A stretch of 64,000 nt of DNA from Topomyia yanbarensis (Eukaryota > Arthropoda > Insecta > Diptera > Culicidae). The translations under genes and the position numbers were made by a program. Every line of letters starts with the position of its first letter. Position 1 is the first letter of the stretch. The DNA lies in the NCBI RefSeq assembly GCF_030247195.1, contig NC_080671.1, positions 297,882,917-297,946,916 on the forward strand, read 5' to 3'. This document shows, piece after piece, positions 39,681 to 51,918 of the stretch. The notes beneath the pieces are model-generated. The model made no database searches and was not told the origin of the DNA. It was given only the letters and a program-made list of their open reading frames with translations.

Positions 39681-40205
39681 CTATGCTACATTCCTACATA
39701 TGGAGGAAAATTGGATAAATACCAATCTTTCTCTCAAAGGCAAAATTTTTTGGTGAAACTAAACTTTGTACGAGAAGGGCACAAGTCCTACCTTGATAAA
39801 GTCATGGGTGCGTGAAGTCGTGATGAACCGTTGGACCAGAAGCTCTGTTACGCTGATGGAACACAGCGAAGCCAAAATTTGTATTGGCTTAGCAGTCCAA
39901 TGCGAAAGCACTATGCTGTATTCCTCACTAAGGAGGAAAAATTGTTTAAACACCAATCATTCTCCTAAAGGCAAAAATTTCTGGTGAAACCACTCTTTGT
40001 ACGTGAAGGGCACAAATCCTAACTTAATAAAGTCATGGATGCGTTTCGACTTTGTTTCATCAAAATCCGACACTAATTTATTGCCGGAATAGATTAGCAC
40101 CGGCTTGACGCTAAATCCCAAACGGGAGACACTATCAAACACTGGTTGAACGTGATGTCCCGTTAGACCAGAAGTTTTATCATGCCGATGAGACACAGCG
40201 AAGCA
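39681..40205. repeat. Local direct duplication
   Basis: 39681-39872 is repeated at 39910-40205, the second copy carrying about 105 extra bp (40043-40147). On the minus strand both copies keep a shared frame: THDFIKVGLVPFSYK in one and IHDFIKLGFVPFTYKEWFHQ in the other, with mainly conservative changes. I cannot name the protein. Confidence 0.6.
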
Positions 40206-41079
40206 TTTGACTGTTGCTCATTTTGTGTCAATTCCAGCCGTAAAATCAGTTGACGCTAGGCGTGTGAAGGCAGCAATGAGAGCGTCTATTCAGTATATTT
40301 CATATCAAAACCAGTATACTGTGGAGATAATTGTTAGAAGCTATGACCTGGTTGGTGAATTGGATATCTGAATATCTCGAAAGTTCGCCCAGATAAGCTC
40401 AGCATTCTAATATCCTATCTAAACCAAACAAAAGACATTACTGGCGACAAGTATTTTATAAAGGACTATCGTGTTTATATCCTCATCCACAAAGCTGAGA
40501 TCGACGGCGTGGTCACTGATTCGAGATTTTCAGACGTAGACTGAAGCACGAGGTTGGCTCTTTCAAGGACCCCTCCAATCCAGTGAGCAAAGATTTTGAA
40601 TGACAAAGACCCGGTGTGACTAAGTGCGCAGAAAATCTCTAAAATGTCTATTGCATTAGGAATGTTGAAACGCCCGCCAATATTGGGGAGAGCCCACATG
40701 ATCTATTACCATGTCCCATAAGCAAACAATGCCCGGAGAATCTAAAGTGTTCTCTAAACAGATACTCTTTTGCTGAAAAATTGAAGAAACCTACGCTATT
40801 CACCTCGACAAAATATGCTTTCTTGGCTCAGGAACAATGCGACTTTGATATCCCCTTGTGGGGCATTTGTTGCATCACCTAAAAACTATAGATAGATTTG
40901 ATTTTTTGATATACAGCCTTAGCAAACAGTCTCTGATCTTAGTAATTTGAAATAAAATAAGGAGTTTTCAGCGCTTCCCGGAACAAAAATTTTTAAGTAG
41001 CTCAACATTTCAACAAAAATTAACTTAGTGCAGGACTGGTTGTGCTTAGATTGAACACCAGGTAATTTGTGTTGTTGCG

Positions 41080-41250
41080 GAGACTTAAATCCTCACAGGT
41101 GTTAACCTTAAGAACCCAAAAGTCCCTTTTTTCCGGCTATAAAATCTTGGTAGTAAAATGTGTAACCTGATGTGTGGGGTTGGGAATCGAACCATGGTGA
41201 GCTATGTATACGACATTCACCAACTACGCTATACTCGCATCCTGCCTTCT
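41080..41250 (-). mobile_element. tRNA-derived SINE candidate
   Basis: On the minus strand TAGCGTAGTTGG (41231-41220) fits the Pol III A box and GGTTCGATTCC (41193-41183) fits the B box, 26 nt apart. A tRNA-unrelated stretch follows. The spacing is shorter than in most tRNAs and no cloverleaf acceptor stem is clear, so this is a SINE or tRNA relic and not a working tRNA gene. Confidence 0.6.
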
Positions 41251-43682
41251 CTGTGAAGTTTAAGGATGAGACCTGTTTTACTGCCCTTGAATATTGTCTG
41301 TCCCATGTATGGTTCTATGAAATTGTGAAAACGAGCGATGAAGTTTCTCGTAATTTGCGCCATTTTTTATTTAAAATATTTGCATTTGAAATTTTCGTGC
41401 AACAACGTTTGTTATTGCTTTTTTTATCCGAACATCATTTATTGCTATTAAGGGGTTCACGGTGTGTTTGGTAGAACAATTTTATTCGAAAAAATCGGCA
41501 TCGCTAAAACTTCAACTTCAAAAAGATTTTTTATATTTTTTTTATAGGGTTATATATTTTTTATATTTTATTTTTTTATAGGGTTATATACAAAGTTGTG
41601 ACCAAAAGATAAGTTGGTGATTTTTTTACAGTGTTTTATACAAATTTTATTTGAAAACGCGAAAGACAGGTCGTTGGTTGCATTATCGAAGATAGAAAAA
41701 ACAAGTTGGATTCAAAAGAATATTCAAGGTTGTTGGAGTTATGTCCACTCCCCCGAAGCGTGCTTCTTCACCTTCACCTCCGTTTGCGATGAACGTTCTC
41801 CAAGCCGAATGGCTCAAGTGAAATCCATAAAAACTAAAAAGATTATTGAAGAAAAATGTATTGTGGTGTACTTGAACGGATCGGTTTCCCAATAAAACAT
41901 TTTGATTTGAACATTTGAAAGTTAAGTTTTGTTGTGTTCAAAATTGTAAACAAAAATTCATTGCAAAGAATCGAAAAATTTTTGAAGAAAAAGGAACCGA
42001 AATATAAATACAAAGAATTCAAAAGAAAAAATGCGAAAATCGGATGAATAGTGAACGGTACTTTCCAAAAAACTTCATTCCGAGAAAATTGCGTTTAAAG
42101 CTTTCCCTAATAAAAAAAAATATTATACACGAACTTTAACCCATATAGTGCAATGATTCCACATATTGTTTGGATGATACCCTGAACAGGTCGTTAGGCT
42201 CTTGAATCATAAGATGTTTATTAGGGTTGTGTTAACTTCTTTCGTGAAAGAACCAGCGCGCTACAAAGGGCTGTAATTTAAATTCTAGTGCTCCGATCTG
42301 GATGCAATTTTGCACAAATATTTCTAAAATTGTGTACCTTCAGAATATTCAATCAATTTTTTTCGATTTTTTAAGTTACAACTTTGTATATTAATCTGAA
42401 TAAAACTTACAGGGCCATAACGTGGTCTTCTGGCATTTTTGGTGAAGTCTCGATTCTGCGATTAGTTTACTTTTTCAGCTCGACTTTTGAACGATAATTT
42501 AGTGTGTATCTCGAAAGGGCACACATATTTTCTATGACTCCTATAATTTTACAAAGTTCTCCAATATTTCAGCGTCACCTCTAGGGCTGGTGTGCTTGGC
42601 GAGGGCTAACCTCACCAACCGCACGATACGGGCCTGAATAGATGTTGAAGAAATATTAGAATGATACTTTATTCTAAGAAAGGTTAAAGATAATACACCT
42701 TAATTTAAACATTGTTCTCTTCAATAGGGCCACGATAGGCTCATTACCCAAAATTTATTTTAAATATGGTAAATGCTTCCTAATTCGAACCAGCCCCTCA
42801 TTCTCACATTCTCTGCTGATTCAATTTTGAAGGTGGAATATAAAAAAACATGAATTCATTGAATGAAGCATTTGAGAAGTGAAATATATTTCGTTGGGTT
42901 TTAATGATTTTTTACCATTATTTTTAAATGTGCGCAATCAGCTTGTTATTTAATGAAAAATAAAACACTCAATATTGTTTGTCTTTTCTGTGATTAAATT
43001 GCCTACGTGATTTACTTCTTACATGCTACTAGCCACTAGTCATCTTAATATATGTCTAAATTTTTCGCTTGGGATCCGTTCATAAACCACATAGACCAAC
43101 TTTCGACACTTTTAGATTGCGAAATCTTTCTTTCTTAGTTATTGGTTTGGTATACAAATTGTATCTAGCTGTGATCCGATTTCTTTATTTTTTATAAACT
43201 TATTGTAATTCATGGCGATTTTAATTCGTTACATGTTGTTGTAAAGTATTTTAATCGTAAGGTAATTTCGGGAGAGATGTGAGTGAGATGCCGCACTCTC
43301 TATATCTCATATAGGGTCACTTTTATACGGTAGTATGATATTGTGAGTTTGTCTTTCGAAGAATTACAACACTGTAGATGTAAAATAATCCTTAATGTTA
43401 ACTCGCGAATATTTTATTAATGATTATGTGCATCGCGGAGTGCCGAAAATTTTTCAGAACCGCATTAAAATTTCTTTTTTTTAAATTGTTCGATTTTGTT
43501 TTGGTAAATCATTTATTGGTTGAATAACTGGGAGTCTATTTATCTATATATTTAAATGAGCAACAAGTATATAAGTATTAATTACTTCGGTTTATTCTTT
43601 AAAGTTTCAGGCACTAATTTTCGTGAACGCATTGATTTGTAGTGATGTCAATATTGGGATAAAAACGAAAACTTGATGAATT

Positions 43683-44362
43683 AAAAATGGCTACACTCAA
43701 TTATCCCTAAAGTATCAACGAAGGCATGGTTCAAAGGATTGGATGTAAGTCGGGACTTCATCCGTGTGATGTCTAGGCTCATGTCCAATCATTATACTTT
43801 AGATGCACATCTCCGTCGTATTGGGCTCGCTGAGGGTAATCATTGTGCTTGTGGAGAAGGTTACCATGACATTGAGCATGTTGTTTGGTCCTGCACTGAA
43901 TATCGTGAAGCCAGATCACAATTAGTAGATTCCTTACAAGTCCGAGGAAGACCAATCCATGTTCCTGTTAGAGACATCCTGGCGTATCGCGATCCTCTAT
44001 ACATGGAACTTATCTATCATTTTCTAAAAACCGCATCTGTCAAAATTTAATTAAATTCATCTCCTCATACTCTCATCCAAGGCTAATCATTCACCAATTA
44101 AAGTGTCCTAGAATATTCAGTTTTTAAATTTAGACAATAACAGAAAAAAAGTAAATAAATACAACCGAAAATACTAGATCATTACGAAATACAACAATGT
44201 AAGGAAAAAAGCAAACAATAAAGTGATTTAAGTGTTAGTTTTAGACAAATTACTAGTATAGTTAAAATTAGTCTTAAGGATTTTTGTAACGTGCTATGTT
44301 AAAAAAGAAACTGGCGTAAAAAGCTTTTGCAAATGCCGTGTCAAATAAACGTATGGAAAAAA
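43683..44362 (+). mobile_element. 5'-truncated Jockey-like non-LTR retrotransposon
   Basis: 680 bp flanked by the 15-bp direct repeat AAAACTTGATGAATT at 43668-43682 and 44363-44377 (the As are ambiguous with the tail). It holds the end of an ORF, a 3' UTR of about 310 bp and a short poly(A). Truncation at the 5' end plus a TSD is the usual product of target-primed reverse transcription. Confidence 0.9.
43685..44050 (+). CDS. Non-LTR retrotransposon ORF2 C-terminus (partial)
   Basis: The open frame begins at the truncation point, without a start codon, and reads SIIPKVSTKAWFKGLDVSRD, FIRVMSRLMSNHYTLDAHL, then RRIGLAEGNHCACGEGYH, DIEHVVWSC. Counting from 43739, Cys36, Cys38, His47 and Cys52 form a zinc-knuckle-like set found after the reverse-transcriptase domain in Jockey/I-type insect elements. 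Reverse-transcriptase and endonuclease domains are lost. It has no frameshift, so the insertion is fairly young, but it cannot be active. Confidence 0.85.
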   Translation, partial: KWLHSIIPKVSTKAWFKGLDVSRDFIRVMSRLMSNHYTLDAHLRRIGLAEGNHCACGEGYHDIEHVVWSCTEYREARSQLVDSLQVRGRPIHVPVRDILAYRDPLYMELIYHFLKTASVKI

Positions 44363-44607
44363 AAAACTTGATGAATTTTTTTTCATGACAAAAACCATAT
44401 CACAATGTTATAGGAACCTGTCGCAATTGATAAACATGATTTCATGAAATATTGAATGGTTTACTTTGATGAAGGATCGATTTTTAGAAATATCTCCCCA
44501 AATGCGGCATCTCTCCCCAAATTACCCTATTTTAAACAATTTTTTCAACTTTGTATAAGTTTTTCATTTTTATCTCACAATATTATCAGTCAGACGGACA
44601 CGAACGC

Positions 44608-44802
<195 letters not shown>

Positions 44803-45521
44803 TAATTTCACAAAGCTGCACAAGATTAGTTAAAAAGGATACAGTATTTTGCGAAGTTTGACCAAAAAGTGACATGCGCCTTTAGAGCAGAATTATTAAA
44901 CCTAATACTAGTATTACGGCAGCATTCAAAAATGATAAATTTTAAGAAAATTTGAAATTATGTTGATGATATCTGGCAACTATTATAAAAAATTAGTATT
45001 ATTATTAATTTTTTCTTATAATGGGTAAATTTGTATATTCTCAAGATAATCAGACAGGTTCCACAAAAGTATACCATGCATCCAGCTATATCGAAGCTTT
45101 CTTTAAGGAGTTACATCACTGTAGAACACGTAAAATTGGCATATAATGGGAATTTTTCTTGACGCAATAAAGAGGTGAAATGGTCTTGTAAAGTGGGCTT
45201 TATGATAATCGTTGCGAAGCACAATTTTTTTTCAAGTGAGTTTGTCACAAGATGGCGGTTGGCTGCGTTTTCCCCGTATTTTATCAAAGGTTTGGTTTTT
45301 CACGAAATGGCGCTCTTTTTAGTAAAAACGCTAAAAAATGTCATAAAAATCTACACAAAATTGATTATTAAATAAATTAACCAATAAAAAATACAATCCT
45401 GTGTACGTCGCTGGAGAAATCAATTTTAAATATGCTGTGAAACTTTTAAAACGATCAACAATCATTTTATCGAGTAATATTTCCGGCCAGCTCAAAAAAT
45501 GGGGTTTCGAGAAAAACGCAG

Positions 45522-45645
45522 TTAACCCTCCGGAAGTCGCGCAAATGGCCCACTGAACGAGCAGCCGCTGGTGTACTAAGACGATTTCGCTAGATTTTCA
45601 GAGCAACGTGCACTCAGTGCACTAGCGCGACTTCCGGAAGGTTAA
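45522..45645. mobile_element. TTAA-flanked MITE, 116 bp (piggyBac-like)
   Basis: TTAA, then CCCTCCGGAAGTCGCGC, an interior of about 82 bp, then the reverse complement of CCTTCCGGAAGTCGCGC and TTAA. The 17-bp inverted ends differ at one base. TTAA target sites and ends starting CCY are hallmarks of the piggyBac superfamily. Too short to code, so it would depend on a transposase made elsewhere. Confidence 0.88.
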
Positions 45646-46429
45646 AGATTTCAGCACGCTTGATGTAGGTAAATTTAAACATTTAACAATTAATGTCACC
45701 TTCGATTTTTTTATATATTATTTTCAAGATTCTACTGCATATTTTAGATTTTTCGTTTTTCGTTCTTTTTTAATTTCTACAGTGCTCTGGGGTGAGTGGC
45801 TGTCACGCTTACCACTCGATTACCAGCGCTGTATCTCTCTATCGCTTTGTTCATAAGATATCGCAAGAACGCAAGAACCGGTGAAATAATGTTTTTTCCG
45901 CGTAAAGGGTGAAGTTTGTCAGTACTCAGATTATTCTGACCAAGCTGTACAATTAAAGAAAGCAAAGCCAAAGGCCTCGAGCGAATCCTACAGCTTTGAT
46001 AAAATTTGAATAGCTTTCTCGAGAGATTTCAGATCGATTAGTAGTTTTTACAACAAAGTTATGGAAAATGAGATTGTCCATCAGATAATAACTTTTCGTA
46101 AAATTGCAAAGGCCATAGTACCAGCTAGTGGCAAAATTGTAAACGGTTTCATAGTAAAATATTTTCAAATAAAAAAATCAAGAAAAGTTGTTGTTCTATT
46201 CTCAAAACTTTAACATAAAAAGTTGTTCAAACAAAAAAACTTTAAAATAAAAAAGTTCTGCTGAAGTTTTAGAGATGCCGATTTTTTCCGAATACCAAAC
46301 TTGGTCTACCAAACACCGTGAACAAATTTTTGGTGTCGCATCATATCAGCTTATGTTACTTTTTTCGCAACAAAATATTTCAGAGTTATGTCTTTTTTGG
46401 GCATAATATGAGCTGAATTTGCACGGTTT

Positions 46430-47283
46430 TTTTTATTCAGTTCGTTTATTTCATAGGCACAAATGCGTTAGCTTGGCGGTGCCAAATTCTTTTTTTTTCA
46501 TTTTGAATATCTTAAAACTAAAAGGTTATAATGCACAAATATTTTTTAATATTGAGAGGAACATTTTTTACAACTATCTTAAACTAAAAATACGATTCGA
46601 TATACAAGATTTAACAATAATTATTTTTTTGCAAAAAAATTTTTGCAGCTATCTTAAGACTAGGAATGTAGATTAATATAAAAGTAGAGGAACAAACTTT
46701 TATGAAAATTATCACAGCTCATCTTAAAACTAGGAATACAATTAGATATTCAAGATAGGAAAAAAATGAAAAGGTTCAAGGCTAACCTTAAAACTAGGAA
46801 TATAATACAAATTGGTTTTTGTAGCAGCAGCAGGAGTTGTATCAGGAACAGGGGGAGTAGGCGAGCACGATGACGGGGAACGAAGAACAAAACATGCAAC
46901 TTTCAGGCAAAGAGAAGAACAGTGACACGAGTTAGAGCCTCAGGCTGGTAGATGGTAGATACCTAGGATCGGGTTGACGGCGGAGAATCCTTCAAGAGTG
47001 ATCAGACCATCGTCCTGCTCTCGCTTTGACAATTTGCACGGGTTGACAATACATAACAAAGCACGATGGAACACCAAGAACCACAATATTGTTAGAATGA
47101 AATAAATCTATAACATTTCTAATCGCAAAACCTCGTTAAGTTTAGCTTATAAATAAGAAACTAAGTCTCCATTACCGTGAATTCAATTTCAAATCGAGCA
47201 ACGCTCTGTACGAAGGATGTCAAAGAATTGCATTTTGTGCAGCACTCCATTTATTATATTTTCAACTGTAGTAAATCTCCACA
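46430..47283. repeat. Old repeat with degenerate tandem, then gene-free sequence
   Basis: Between about 46500 and 46810 the phrase CTTAAAACTAGGAATA and variants recur about every 70-80 bp. A more GC-rich stretch follows (46830-47060) with CATGCAACTTTCAGGC, and AATAAA lies near 47100. I suspect the 3' region of an old retroelement, without proof. Confidence 0.5.
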
Positions 47284-47606
47284 TAGGGTAACAGTTCCCT
47301 AATTCGTCTTAGCTCCTCTATTCATCATACCTATTTCAACACATTAGTTAGAGTAGTGTCTGCCACCTTTGTTCAATGCATTAGCTTAAATGGTAGGATG
47401 AATAAGAGTGCATTGTATTCGGCATTCCACTTGGCTCCAACGCGAGTCTTTTACATTTTCCAGGCCAGTTTATGCATGACATCGTAGGAACAAAGCAAAG
47501 ATGTCGATACCTGTTTAAGCACAATCCAGCGAAAGTTGGTCGAGTTGTCAGCGAAATAGTGTGACATCCTGACTAATGAGATGAATAAGGGCTCGTCTAC
47601 CCTACT
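47284..47606. mobile_element. MITE, TAGGGTAA-ended family, copy 2
   Basis: Ends TAGGGTAACAGTTCCCTAAT and, in reverse from the right, TAGGGTAGACGAGCCCTTAT. The interior aligns with 6320-6644. About 323 bp, no coding. Confidence 0.75.
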
Positions 47607-47808
47607 ATTGTTTACTTACTTGCTATGGTTTGTCGTCAAAATTGAATTTAATATTTAATGAGCCTACTGCCACAGCACTGAAAGATTCATACCCGTCGAT
47701 GACGGATCACGTGCTGGTACCCACAAGGAAAAAGTCTCTACTGGTTGGTTAAATGGTTTAATGTCAGTTAAGATAAGTATCTACCGCTTACAATAAAATA
47801 AATATATT

Positions 47809-48016
<208 letters not shown>

Positions 48017-48274
48017 ATCATCTGCATTGGCCAATTCAGTTTAAGATGACATTCAAATCCACTATGAGCCAAATAGGCTTTTGCCTTGACCGGGACCAGA
48101 ATTATGGGTCGGATGTCACATTTCTCGTAGAATTTGGAAATTTATGATTTATAGTATAATATTTTCTCATGTTTGCCTTAGGATTGGGATTTAAAACGTA
48201 GGCTAATTCCAAGAGAGATGCCTGAAAGAAGACTAAACAATATTTGTTAAGTCATTTTTAACAATTGCGATAAG

Positions 48275-49496
48275 TAGGGTGATGAGCCTATTTTGGCACC
48301 ATTATGGAGAGGGTCGCACTATTTTTTGAATAACTTAAAAAGAAGCCATATTGCCTATAACCTTTTTCAGAATAAAGTATCAGTGTACTGTTTCTTAAAC
48401 ATCTGTATAATGCTTATTTGGCAGAATTGTCTCAATTTTCAGCATAAATGAAAATAAATGTTCTATTCTGTGCATCTATTCCCACCTGAACGTTCCAATT
48501 ATCGCCTCATGGGTGTGCCGATTTCCACCTCATCGAAAAACAATCTAGTTGAAACGCAATGCCTCATATTTCATTTGCGTCGATTCTAACTAGGTATCCA
48601 GATCATGGACGCCAACGCGTGATTTGTAAAACGAATTATTCTGCTTTTTTCAGCCGATCAAAACAAACGTAAACATTACGCACACGAAAGAAACTCATCA
48701 GCTGTTAGTAGAAGAGCGCCCAGAACTGCGCATGCAGGAAATAACCATGCGAAAGTTAACAACTGGAATATAAAGTTCACATCACACATTACTTCCTCCC
48801 GATCCAAATTGTATGTGCAAATGAAAATAAAATATCTGCGATCAACAATTAGTTGAATAACTTGAAATAATTGATTACTTATACCTGAAATTGCATAACA
48901 TTATGTTTTCAAGTTCATGTTTTGGTTTGGCCGCACTGGTGATTCTTTTCTGTATGATGGATGCAAAAAGTTGGTTTTGATTGTGGTAGTGTATCAGCAA
49001 AACATGCCAATAATAGGAACCCCCGTATTTAGTTTTATCCTATTATAACACTAGGCCTATTCTAGTGTTTGACGAGTGCTTTTAAAGCGAAATAATCGTA
49101 AAAAGGTTCTCCAGCTAAAATAAAGGTATGTATCAGTGCAATATTTAATATATTTGTGCCGGAATAACGAGATATGAGGCGGTAAATGCTGGCTCGAAAG
49201 TGTTTATTTTGCTAAGCGCCGTTGCGTCCTGTTTCGGTTCACTACGCGAGTGAGGCGGATCAGCAGATATTTCAATAAGGTGATTTTGTTTTAATTAAAA
49301 GTTGGATTTAGTGGATAGTTCTGAATACGTATGTGCACAACAAATAAAGAATATAACTTGAGCTTTTTTTGCACACCTGTTTTAGCCAAATTGATATTGT
49401 CATTATCTCATATGCTTGGTTCGAAACCAAGGGGTACGAAATAGGGTCACAATAGGCTCTACTGCCATAATAGGCACATCACCCTATCTAAAATGC
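48275..49496. mobile_element. MITE-like element, about 1.2 kb, ends TAGGGTGATG
   Basis: The left end TAGGGTGATGAGCCTATTTT (then GGCA) and the reverse of the right end TAGGGTGATGTGCCTATTAT (then GGCA) differ at two positions over about 24 bp. No coding frame. Its subterminal AATAGGGTCACAATAGGCTC resembles 42725-42750 (AATAGGGCCACGATAGGCTC), and its interior has a diverged copy at 36740-36930. Confidence 0.85.
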
Positions 49497-49533
49497 ACAG
49501 AAGTAGTAGCGTTACACGAATTTAAAAAATAAA

Positions 49534-50695
49534 ACCGATTTATTCCACCTAGCAGTGAGATGGGACATTTATTACACATATCACTGTTGGATCATTCATT
49601 AGTTTGCAGAACTCTAGTTTCTAGTCCTGCACGAATAAAATCTCGAATAAACTAAATCAATGGTAGAAAATCATTAAAACGAACAAAATAAAAAAATAAA
49701 GCAATAAATGAAATAAAAGGTGTTCAAATTCATAAAGTGAGTAGAATGATTAATGTAAATCAAAACTATAATACACACGAATCAAATTATATTAGCTTAA
49801 TTAATGAAAATTTAGACTATATTTAGAAATAGTTATAAGATTAATAGAATAAATTGACTTAAACTAACAAATTGAATGCAATAAATAAAAGGAATGACTC
49901 AACATGAAATGAATAAAATTAAAGATATGAACAAAATGAATTAAATGAATCAAATGATTAAAATGAATCAAATAAATCAAATGAATTAAATTAATCAATT
50001 TAATTTAATGAATGCAGTGAATACAATGGAGATCAAATGAATGTAATGGATCAAATGAATAAAAAGAATGGAATGAACAAAAAAATAAAATGTATAAAAA
50101 AATGAAATGAATAAATAAAACAAACGAATCAAATAAACAAAATGAGCTGAATTGATAAAGTGAATAAAAAGGACGAAAATGAGCAGAATAAAATGCATTG
50201 ATTGAAATGAAAAATTAAAGGGTGTTGAAAGGTTATAAATTAATAGAAAAAAATAAATTGTGTCAAATAAATTATTTGGATGAAATGAATGAAACTGAAA
50301 AAATACTCAGATTAATAAAATGAAGAAAAAATGTATGAACTGGAAAAATGAATAGAATGCATTCGATGAAAACAGGGAATAAAATAAGTTAAATGAATGA
50401 TATGAGTAAAATGCACGAAAAGAATAAATTGATCAGAGTGAATCCAAATGATGAAAAGAATAAAGTAGATGAAATGAACGCAGATGAACAAAATGAATAA
50501 AAAGATGCTGAATGAAATAATTAAATAAAATGCAATGATCATTTAAAGTTAAAGTTAAAAAAACATTTTTGAGAATAGATAACACAATCTTGAATTTGAG
50601 AACTATTGTATCGGAAAGTTATTAAATGTTTTTGAAAATCTTCTCTTCTGAGAAAAGGCTAATTAATATACAATGGGCTTCCTAGGGCTTCCATC
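49534..50695 (+). mobile_element. Minisatellite-bearing element, copy 2 (no clean array)
   Basis: Shares both ends and much of the interior with 14030-16295: it begins CCGATTTATTCCACCTAGCA and ends CTAGGGCTTCCATC. The ATGAA-rich tract is short and irregular, giving the state before array growth or after its loss. Confidence 0.75.
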
Positions 50696-51918
50696 CCTTT
50701 TTGCCTTTCTCAATAGAAAGGTATTGCAATTGCTCTGAAAACCGACTTTTTAACGGAGGCCCGGAGGACCGAGTGACATATACCATTCGATTCAGTTCGT
50801 CGGGTTCGGCAAATGTCTGTGCGTGTGTATTTATGCGTGTATGTATGTATGTGTGTGTATGTGCGTCTGTGTGTGTATGTGACCAAAAATGTTACTCATT
50901 TTTCTCAGAGATGGCTGAACCGATTTTGACAAACTTCATCTCAAATGAAAGGTGCAACGTTCCCATAGGCTGCAATTGAATTTCTAATGGATCCGACTTC
51001 CGGTTCCGGAATTACAGGGTGATGAGTACGATCACGCAGAAAATGTCGATTTTAATAAATTCTGCAATGAATGTATAAAGGTGAAATTTATTCCAAAATA
51101 TGACTACAACTGCTTCGATTTGTAGTATTAGGTCACTAACATCCATTCAAAGTCTATTTGGCCATGTTGGCCACCATCATCGGTTCCGGAAGCCCCGGCG
51201 GAAGTATCTAAATTCAGAATAACAGTCACATCGGTTTCTCGGAGATGGCTAGACCGATTCCACTAAACTTGGTCTCAAATGAAAGGTATTGCGTCCCCGG
51301 AAATGGCTATTTAATTTCATCCCGGTTCCGGATTAATAGGTTTGGCGTGCGATCACATAGCAAATTGTGATTCAAACCGATACTCCGATGAAAGCAAAAA
51401 AGGTAAAAATTTCGCTAAAATGTCTCTCAAACAACTTCAATTTGCTGTTCTAGGTCACCGACGGCCAACCAAACGTTCGTTGACTACATCGACCACCATA
51501 GACGATTCCAGAAGTGCCCGGGAAAAGCGGCCATCTTTCTAAATTGTCCCAATTGATAGCTATAATATCCCCACAGATGTCTATAAAATTTCGTACGGAT
51601 CGCTTATATGGGTCCGGAAATATAGACTAAATCGTCCGGTCACATATGAAATTCCTATAAAAGCCGGAACTCAATTTTTTTTTCAAAGGGGGGACCATGA
51701 AATTTCAGAAATCGAATTCGTATTTTTGATGCCAAACATCTTTAAAATGCATGAAACGTCGCGATTTTATGTTATCTCGAATTTTTTTACATTTCTTATA
51801 AAAGAAATGTATAGAATTCGCTCAAACTTTCAAGATTTTTTCCGAGGCCCGGAGGACCGAGTCTTATATACCAATCGACTCAGCTCGACGATTTGGGACA
51901 ACGTCTGTGTGTGTGTGT
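50612..51918 (+). repeat. Direct duplication block, copy 1 (leader/tail DNA)
   Basis: About 1.3 kb repeated at 53228-54521, nearly identical, including a shared 66-residue open frame without a change; a 12-bp difference in the TG tract sets the offset from 2615 to 2603. It spans the end of the minisatellite element, a GCCTTTCTC leader at 50703, its body, and an ACATTTCTT leader at 51789. It stops inside the TG tract of that second leader, where a retrotransposon tail is inserted. Confidence 0.92.

Larger units (their letters stand above)
38286..41079. other. Mostly gene-free stretch with local repeats
   Basis: Apart from the hairpin at 38897-38974 and the direct repeats at 39681-40205, nothing is recognised. 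A minus-strand frame at 40475-40699 has no known match. Confidence 0.4.

Noticed and set aside
41183..41231. Functional tRNA gene
   Set aside because: A and B boxes fit, but spacing is short and no clear acceptor stem or discriminator is found; a SINE or relic is more likely.
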